Of a DNA stretch of 37,350 bases, positions 33,033-37,350 are shown one piece after another. Made by a program: the position numbers and the translations under genes. The notes under the pieces were generated by a model. That model saw only the letters and a program-made list of their open reading frames with translations, was not told where the DNA came from and did not search any database. The stretch spans positions 1 to 37,350 of the forward strand of contig CABQJX010000013.1 of NCBI GenBank assembly GCA_902464595.1, in the 5' to 3' direction. Origin of the DNA: an uncultured Lachnoclostridium sp. Lineage in GTDB: Bacteria > Bacillota > Clostridia > Lachnospirales > Lachnospiraceae. Position 1 is the first letter of the stretch. The number at the start of each line of letters is the position of its first letter.

Positions 33033-33794
33033 TCAATCCTTTCCCAGATAAGCTTCTATTACAGCTGCATTTTCCTTCACTTCCTGAGGCGTCCCGCTTG
33101 CGATCAAACATCCGTTGTCTAACACATAAATACGTTCACAAATATTCATAACAAACTTCATATCATGTTCGATCAAAAGGATCGTATATCCCATCTGCTT
33201 CAGACGGTACACCGTCTTTCTCAGTGCCTCGGTCTCGCTTTCATTCATTCCGGCTGCCGGTTCATCCAGCAAAAGAAGCTTCGGATCGCTGGCCAGAGCT
33301 CTTGCGATCTCCAGATCCCGCTGTGGGCCATAAGGCAAAGCTGTTGACATTTCATACTTTAAATGCTCCATATTAAACAGCTTTAAAATTTCAATTGCCT
33401 TTTTTTCGCAGTTTCTATCCTCCTCTTTCTTTGACCGCGTATTAAATATTGCTGTTAAAATATTCGTTTTTGTTCTTGTATGCATACCAACGATCACATT
33501 ATCCAACACCGTCATTTTAGGAAAAAGCTTAATATTCTGGAATGTTCTTGCAAATCCAAGCTCTGTAATTTTATGTGGTTTCCAACCAGTAATATCCCTG
33601 CCCAGCATTTCGATATTCCCCTCTGACGGGTGGTAAATACCTGTAATGCAGTTAAACAAGGTTGTTTTTCCTGCGCCATTGGGTCCGATGATCCCTACGA
33701 TCTCTCCTTCTTCAACAGACATATTTACATTCTCAAGAGCTACAAGCCCATTAAAACGCTGTGTCAGATTCTTTACATTCAGAACAGTACTCAT
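33033..33794 (-). CDS. livG: Branched-chain-type ABC importer ATPase, LivG-like
   Basis: The 253-aa ATPase has Walker A GPNGAGKTT, the LivG-style degenerate signature LPYGPQRDLEIARAL, Walker B LLLLDEPAAG and a switch histidine in IEHDM. It overlaps the permease gene by ATGA and lies 4 bases before livF, so the set is one operon. Confidence 0.93.
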   Translation of the reverse strand: MSTVLNVKNLTQRFNGLVALENVNMSVEEGEIVGIIGPNGAGKTTLFNCITGIYHPSEGNIEMLGRDITGWKPHKITELGFARTFQNIKLFPKMTVLDNVIVGMHTRTKTNILTAIFNTRSKKEEDRNCEKKAIEILKLFNMEHLKYEMSTALPYGPQRDLEIARALASDPKLLLLDEPAAGMNESETEALRKTVYRLKQMGYTILLIEHDMKFVMNICERIYVLDNGCLIASGTPQEVKENAAVIEAYLGKD

Positions 33795-34783
33795 CTCTTT
33801 TTCCCATCCTTTTTATCTAATCCCAATCTCTGTGCCAGATACTTAAAATTAACGGATCCGAATAATCCCTGAGGTCTCACCATCATTAACACAACTAACA
33901 GCACACCATAGATTAACTGTCTATAAATAGACAATCCTCGCAAAAGCTCAGGAATAACCGTCAATACAATAGCTCCTACAAAGGATCCGAAGGTGCTTCC
34001 CAGCCCTCCGAAAATAACCATCAACAGCATTTCGTTGGATTTCACACTGGAAAAGTTAGTCGGATCGATATAACCTGTATACTGTGCGTAAAAAGCTCCT
34101 GCCACACCTGCCAGCATAGAAGCAATGACAAATACCATAACCTTATACTTAAACACATTAATCCCCATAGCGCTGGCAGCCAGCTCATCATCGCGTATGG
34201 CCATAATCGCATTTCCTATACGGGAGTTCATCAGATTCTTTACAACCAAATAAGAAAGAACCACCAAAAGAACTGCCAAAAAATACAGCTGCTGCTGAGA
34301 CTTTAGGGCAAAGCCAAAAAAAGTCGGCTTTTTGATCGCCATGATCCCTAGAGGCCCCCTGGTCACGCTCATCCAGTTCAGTTCAATAATTCGGATAATT
34401 TCACAAAATACCATTGTTACAATTGTAAAATAATAGCCTTTTAAGCGCAGTACAGGAAGTCCTAATAAAATACCAAATAGACCTGCAAGAAGAATTGCTG
34501 ATAAAAAAGCTGCTTCTGATCCCATGCTTGTCCTTGTTACAACCAAAGCAGCTGCATAAGCTCCAATTCCAAAAAAAGCAGAATGTCCAAATGATACCTG
34601 TCCCAGCATGCCGCTTAATAGATTCAATGACAGTGCTAAAACCACATACATGAGCGCAATGGTTGCTATGCGGATCACATACTGGGAAGTCAAGATAAAC
34701 GGAAATACCAGCACTGCCAAAGAGAGCAACACAAGCAAAGGCTTTTTATATTTAAGAATAAATTCACTAAAACGTTCAACCAT
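33791..34783 (-). CDS. livM: Branched-chain-type ABC permease, LivM-like
   Basis: The 330-aa integral membrane protein has about 9-10 hydrophobic helices. The family blocks LSLNLLSGMLGQVSFGHSAFFGIGAY and MAIRDDELAASAMGINVFKYK are clear. It forms the channel with the LivH-like permease. GGAGGA precedes the ATG. Confidence 0.93.
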   Translation of the reverse strand: MVERFSEFILKYKKPLLVLLSLAVLVFPFILTSQYVIRIATIALMYVVLALSLNLLSGMLGQVSFGHSAFFGIGAYAAALVVTRTSMGSEAAFLSAILLAGLFGILLGLPVLRLKGYYFTIVTMVFCEIIRIIELNWMSVTRGPLGIMAIKKPTFFGFALKSQQQLYFLAVLLVVLSYLVVKNLMNSRIGNAIMAIRDDELAASAMGINVFKYKVMVFVIASMLAGVAGAFYAQYTGYIDPTNFSSVKSNEMLLMVIFGGLGSTFGSFVGAIVLTVIPELLRGLSIYRQLIYGVLLVVLMMVRPQGLFGSVNFKYLAQRLGLDKKDGKKR

Positions 34784-34798
34784 TATCCTTTCCTCCGC

Positions 34799-35674
34799 TT
34801 ATACCTTATTAATCTGCTTCTTGCCAAACAAACCAGTCGGTCTAAATAAAAGCACTACGATCAGAACAGAAAATGCGATGGCATCGCGATAGCCGGAGCT
34901 GATAAATCCTGCCACCAAAGTTTCCAATACTCCCATACAAAGTCCGCCTACAACAGCACCAGGCAAAACTCCCACACCGCCTAAAATGGCCGAAGCAAAA
35001 ATTTTCATGCCGATCATGGAGCCCATTGTAACGTCAATGGTCTGATAATACATTCCAACCAAGCTTCCTGAAATACAGGCCAAAACTCCTGCTGTCACAA
35101 AGGTCATCGCAATAATCTGATTTGTATTGATCCCCATCAGCTTTGCTGCTTCCATATTCTGAGCAGTACAGCGCATTGCTTTTCCCAGTTTTGTCTTATA
35201 TACGATAACGGAAAGGATCATCATTAAAATACATGCAACCGTCAAAATGATCACCTGTGTATAACTGATCACCGCACCTCCAACTGTAAATCTTCCAAAA
35301 TCAAGCTTATTGGGGAACGATTTGGATTCGCTTCCAAAGCAGATCATAATCAGATTATCCATAACCATAGACATTCCCAATGTAGTGATCAATGCTGACA
35401 GCTTAGGCGCTCCCTGCTTTCTCAATCTGCGAAGGGCAAAACGCTCTAATGCAAATCCGGCAAGGCCTGTCAGAAGGATGCTTCCAGCAAAAGAAATCCA
35501 GAAATTTCCAGTTGCTAAATAAAGCATTAATGATAAATATGCGCCCAACATATATAATGATCCATTTGCAAAGTTGGTCAGCTCCAGCACACCAAATACC
35601 ATAGTAAAACCAATTGCCACCAGCGCATATGTACTGCCAATTGTAATTCCATTGACTATTTGCTGTAATAACAT
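34799..35674 (-). CDS. livH: Branched-chain-type ABC permease, LivH-like
   Basis: The 291-aa membrane protein opens with QQIVNGITIGSTYALVAIGFTMVFGVLELTNFANGSLYM and has the EAA-like region AMRCTAQNMEAAKLMGIN. About 8 helices are predicted by eye. It pairs with the LivM-like protein. An AGAGGA site precedes the ATG, and the hairpin at 35701-35739 lies between it and the binding-protein gene. Confidence 0.93.
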   Translation of the reverse strand: MLLQQIVNGITIGSTYALVAIGFTMVFGVLELTNFANGSLYMLGAYLSLMLYLATGNFWISFAGSILLTGLAGFALERFALRRLRKQGAPKLSALITTLGMSMVMDNLIMICFGSESKSFPNKLDFGRFTVGGAVISYTQVIILTVACILMMILSVIVYKTKLGKAMRCTAQNMEAAKLMGINTNQIIAMTFVTAGVLACISGSLVGMYYQTIDVTMGSMIGMKIFASAILGGVGVLPGAVVGGLCMGVLETLVAGFISSGYRDAIAFSVLIVVLLFRPTGLFGKKQINKV

Positions 35675-35700
35675 AGCATTCCTCTTTCCTGGAAAGGAGG

Positions 35701-35739
35701 CAGGATGCTGCCCTGCTTTTGCTGTATCGCAGCATCCTG
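35701..35739 (-). terminator. Intercistronic hairpin after the binding-protein gene
   Basis: CAGGATGCTGC and GCAGCATCCTG pair perfectly over 11 bases, with no long T run after. Such hairpins often raise binding-protein mRNA over permease mRNA by partial termination or 3'-end protection. Confidence 0.55.
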
Positions 35740-35763
35740 AACCCTATCTTCTTTTATCAAAAA

Positions 35764-36975
35764 TTAATTGACTCTTGTAAACGTTCCGTTTCCTACCTCA
35801 AATGCATAGATTCCTTTCAGCATTTCCTTTGTTTCATTGAAGGACATATTGTAGCCAGAGATTCCATTGAACTCTCTAAGAGAACCAATCTCCTTTCTCA
35901 GCGCCTCTCCGTCTGTTCCCACTTTCTCTATCGCATTCATAAGGATATTGGTAGCGTCATAGGAAGAAGCTGCAAATCCGTCCGGAATCTCTCCGTACTT
36001 CTCCTGGAATTTTTTAATAAAGAACTTCGTTTCTTCATCCACATCAGAAGCATTAACACTATCCTCTGAAAAATAAGGGATAGAGCTGAGAACGATGGCT
36101 CCGTCTGCCTGATCTCCTACAATATCAAGAAGCTCTTTCTTCAAACACATTCCCGGGCCAACCAGCTGTGCGTCAATGTTCAGATTATGTGCCTGGATAA
36201 AGATCTGCGCCGCCTCATTATATGCTGCAGAAGCATAAATGATTTCAGCTCCCGCTTCTTTTACCTTTGATAAAATAGGCGAAAAATCTTTAGTAGAACC
36301 AGTTACATATGATTCCATAGCCACTACTTCTCCCCCGAGTTCTTCCCATTTCTCCTTAAACAAGTCGGAAGCCAAAACACCCTGATCTGTATTCTGATAG
36401 ATAATAGCCAGCTTCTTAGGGCCTGTTATCTTTAGCAATTCCTCTGAAAAAAGAGGGCCTTCATATTTTTGGCTTATTACACAGGAAAACATAAATTCAC
36501 CCATTGCCGGGAAATCTACATGAGAGGCATTGGGACTGAGCAGCAGCATCTTTGCCTCCTCAAAAACAGGGGCGGCTGCCATTGCACAGGAGGAAGAATA
36601 GCTCCCAAGTCCAGCGATCACGGTAGGATCTGCTACAATTTTATTAGCCACATTCACTGCCTCTGTCGCATCGCCTTTATCGTCATGGAACTCTGCCACA
36701 TAAGAAGTTCCATGTTCTTCGTTATAAAGCTCCAAAGCAAGCTCTGCCCCTCTTTGAAGCATAAGTCCATACTGCATTTGATCTCCTGTTAAAGGGAAAA
36801 AATACGCCAGTTTATTTTTTCCCTTCTCCTCTGTTTTCTCAGACACAGCCTCTGTTTTTTTAGAGGATTCCGGCTTCGCCGTCCCTTGTCCTGCTGCACC
36901 ACAGCCGGACACGATCCCTGACAGAATCGATACTCCTATTGCTATACCTGTCAATTTTCTCCACATTTTTCTCAT
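35764..36975 (-). CDS. Periplasmic-binding-type lipoprotein of a Liv-family ABC importer
   Basis: The 403-aa lipoprotein has lipobox VSGC (C25), a Glu/Lys linker (about 30-52), then a type-I periplasmic-binding fold. LAYFFPLTGDQMQYG, GLGSYSSSCAMAAAPVFEE and IYASAAYNEAAQIF fit the LivJ/LivK family. The ligand pocket matches an amino-acid-like or amide ligand in general, but identity cannot be read. It heads the five-gene importer operon with a GGGAG site before the ATG. Confidence 0.92.
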   Translation of the reverse strand: MRKMWRKLTGIAIGVSILSGIVSGCGAAGQGTAKPESSKKTEAVSEKTEEKGKNKLAYFFPLTGDQMQYGLMLQRGAELALELYNEEHGTSYVAEFHDDKGDATEAVNVANKIVADPTVIAGLGSYSSSCAMAAAPVFEEAKMLLLSPNASHVDFPAMGEFMFSCVISQKYEGPLFSEELLKITGPKKLAIIYQNTDQGVLASDLFKEKWEELGGEVVAMESYVTGSTKDFSPILSKVKEAGAEIIYASAAYNEAAQIFIQAHNLNIDAQLVGPGMCLKKELLDIVGDQADGAIVLSSIPYFSEDSVNASDVDEETKFFIKKFQEKYGEIPDGFAASSYDATNILMNAIEKVGTDGEALRKEIGSLREFNGISGYNMSFNETKEMLKGIYAFEVGNGTFTRVN

Positions 36976-37052
36976 CCCTATTTCTCCCTTCTTTTGTAAA
37001 AATAATATTTCCTTTCAGCAGTGACAGCCTTTACTGTCCGTCGTTATGTTAT

Positions 37053-37081
37053 AATATACCATCTTTATGTCATTTTGTCAC
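37053..37081 (-). promoter_or_regulatory. Promoter of the ABC importer operon
   Basis: On the minus strand GTGACA (37081-37076), 17 bases, TATATT (37058-37053). The leader of about 75 bases holds a GACAG/CTGTC hairpin. The rest of 37082-37286 is AT-rich with short inverted repeats (for example TCTCC/GGAGA), and no gene was seen. Confidence 0.65.
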
Positions 37082-37286
37082 TATCTTTTGTATAATTTTT
37101 TCAATTGTTATTGGATTAACGATTTTTTATATCTCCATTATGCCTTTATTTTTAGGTATTATTCTGTTTGTGCACGACATATTTGCCACATACATAGGCT
37201 TTCATATTGTAATGTATATATGACATTTTTCACGTGCACGATATACCAGTCTCCATGTGCATCGGAGATGTGCCAAGGCAGACATA

Positions 37287-37350
37287 ATCGGGTAGAAGGT
37301 AAATAATTATTTTATTTACCGTCCTCCCACACCACCGTACATACGGTTCC
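37287..37350 (-). mobile_element. Group II intron, 3' end only
   Basis: On the minus strand GAACCGTATGTACGGTGG, then a G-rich joining stretch GTGTGGGAGGAC, then a stem GGTAAATAA/TTATTTACC (domain VI-like), then TTCTACCCGAT. This is the tail I know from clostridial group II introns carrying LtrA-type reverse transcriptase. The 3' splice site is put at 37287 by analogy with introns that end in CTACTCGAT. The coding part and the 5' exon are beyond the window. Confidence 0.72.

Noticed and set aside
36939..37223. 94-aa hydrophobic plus-strand frame near the importer promoter
   Set aside because: It lies antisense to the binding-protein start and its leader; the hydrophobicity follows from T-rich DNA, and no ribosome site is present.
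1..37350. CRISPR array, prophage or transposase gene
   Set aside because: No regularly spaced repeats, phage structural genes or transposase-like proteins were seen; the only mobile signal is the intron end at the right edge.

Overview
The window looks like the chromosome of an anaerobic, spore-forming Firmicute, most likely a Lachnospiraceae-type clostridium. The reasons are spoVT and cwlD, a MecA adaptor, pyruvate formate-lyase with its activase, a small 2[4Fe-4S] ferredoxin, strong AGGAGG ribosome sites, and moderate GC. No phage, CRISPR array or rRNA operon is visible. A group II intron end sits at the right edge.

Layout: (1) 1-360, the end of a tRNA cluster (Phe, Gly-TCC, Gly-GCC) closed by a long hairpin terminator. 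(2) 378-4438, a minus-strand cell-wall/spore-like set: CwlD amidase, a lipoprotein phosphoesterase and a membrane-anchored GH18 protein. (3) 4733-7144, a compact minus-strand operon with a protein kinase fused to a ParA-like domain, a second ParA-like protein and a 107-aa unknown. (4) 7452-9962, mecA, then uxuA with a FadR-type regulator. (5) 10110-14081, a DUF1858 protein divergent from a pyruvate formate-lyase operon whose enzyme is split into a 696-aa core and a separate 81-aa glycyl-radical subunit, followed by the activase and a ferredoxin. (6) 14300-19898, a class-I amidotransferase-like hydrolase, an ECF sigma/anti-sigma pair, a zinc-ribbon protein, oleate hydratase and rsmA. (7) 20011-26891, tatD, a GT4 glycosyltransferase, metG, a DUF885 metallopeptidase lipoprotein and spoVT. 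(8) 27025-36975, ten co-oriented genes: a Liv-type ABC importer, a GntR/UTRA regulator and four enzymes (aldose-epimerase-like, amidohydrolase, short-chain dehydrogenase, UroD-like). (9) 36976-37350, an AT-rich spacer and the 3' end of a group II intron.

How the parts work together: in the fermentation block the activase would form the glycyl radical on the small subunit, which would complete the active site of the large one. The last 10 kb read as an import-and-catabolism locus for an unidentified small molecule. A plausible but unproven order is mutarotation, SDR oxidation, hydrolysis by the amidohydrolase, and a UroD/MtaA-fold step. The kinase/ParA operon has no pilus, flagellar or partition genes beside it in this window, so its role is open.

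Most likely to be under-described: the split pyruvate formate-lyase with its two-palindrome divergent control region, the kinase/lysine-less P-loop operon, and the 27-37 kb catabolic locus. All calls come from reading the sequence and recalled family knowledge; no database search was run.
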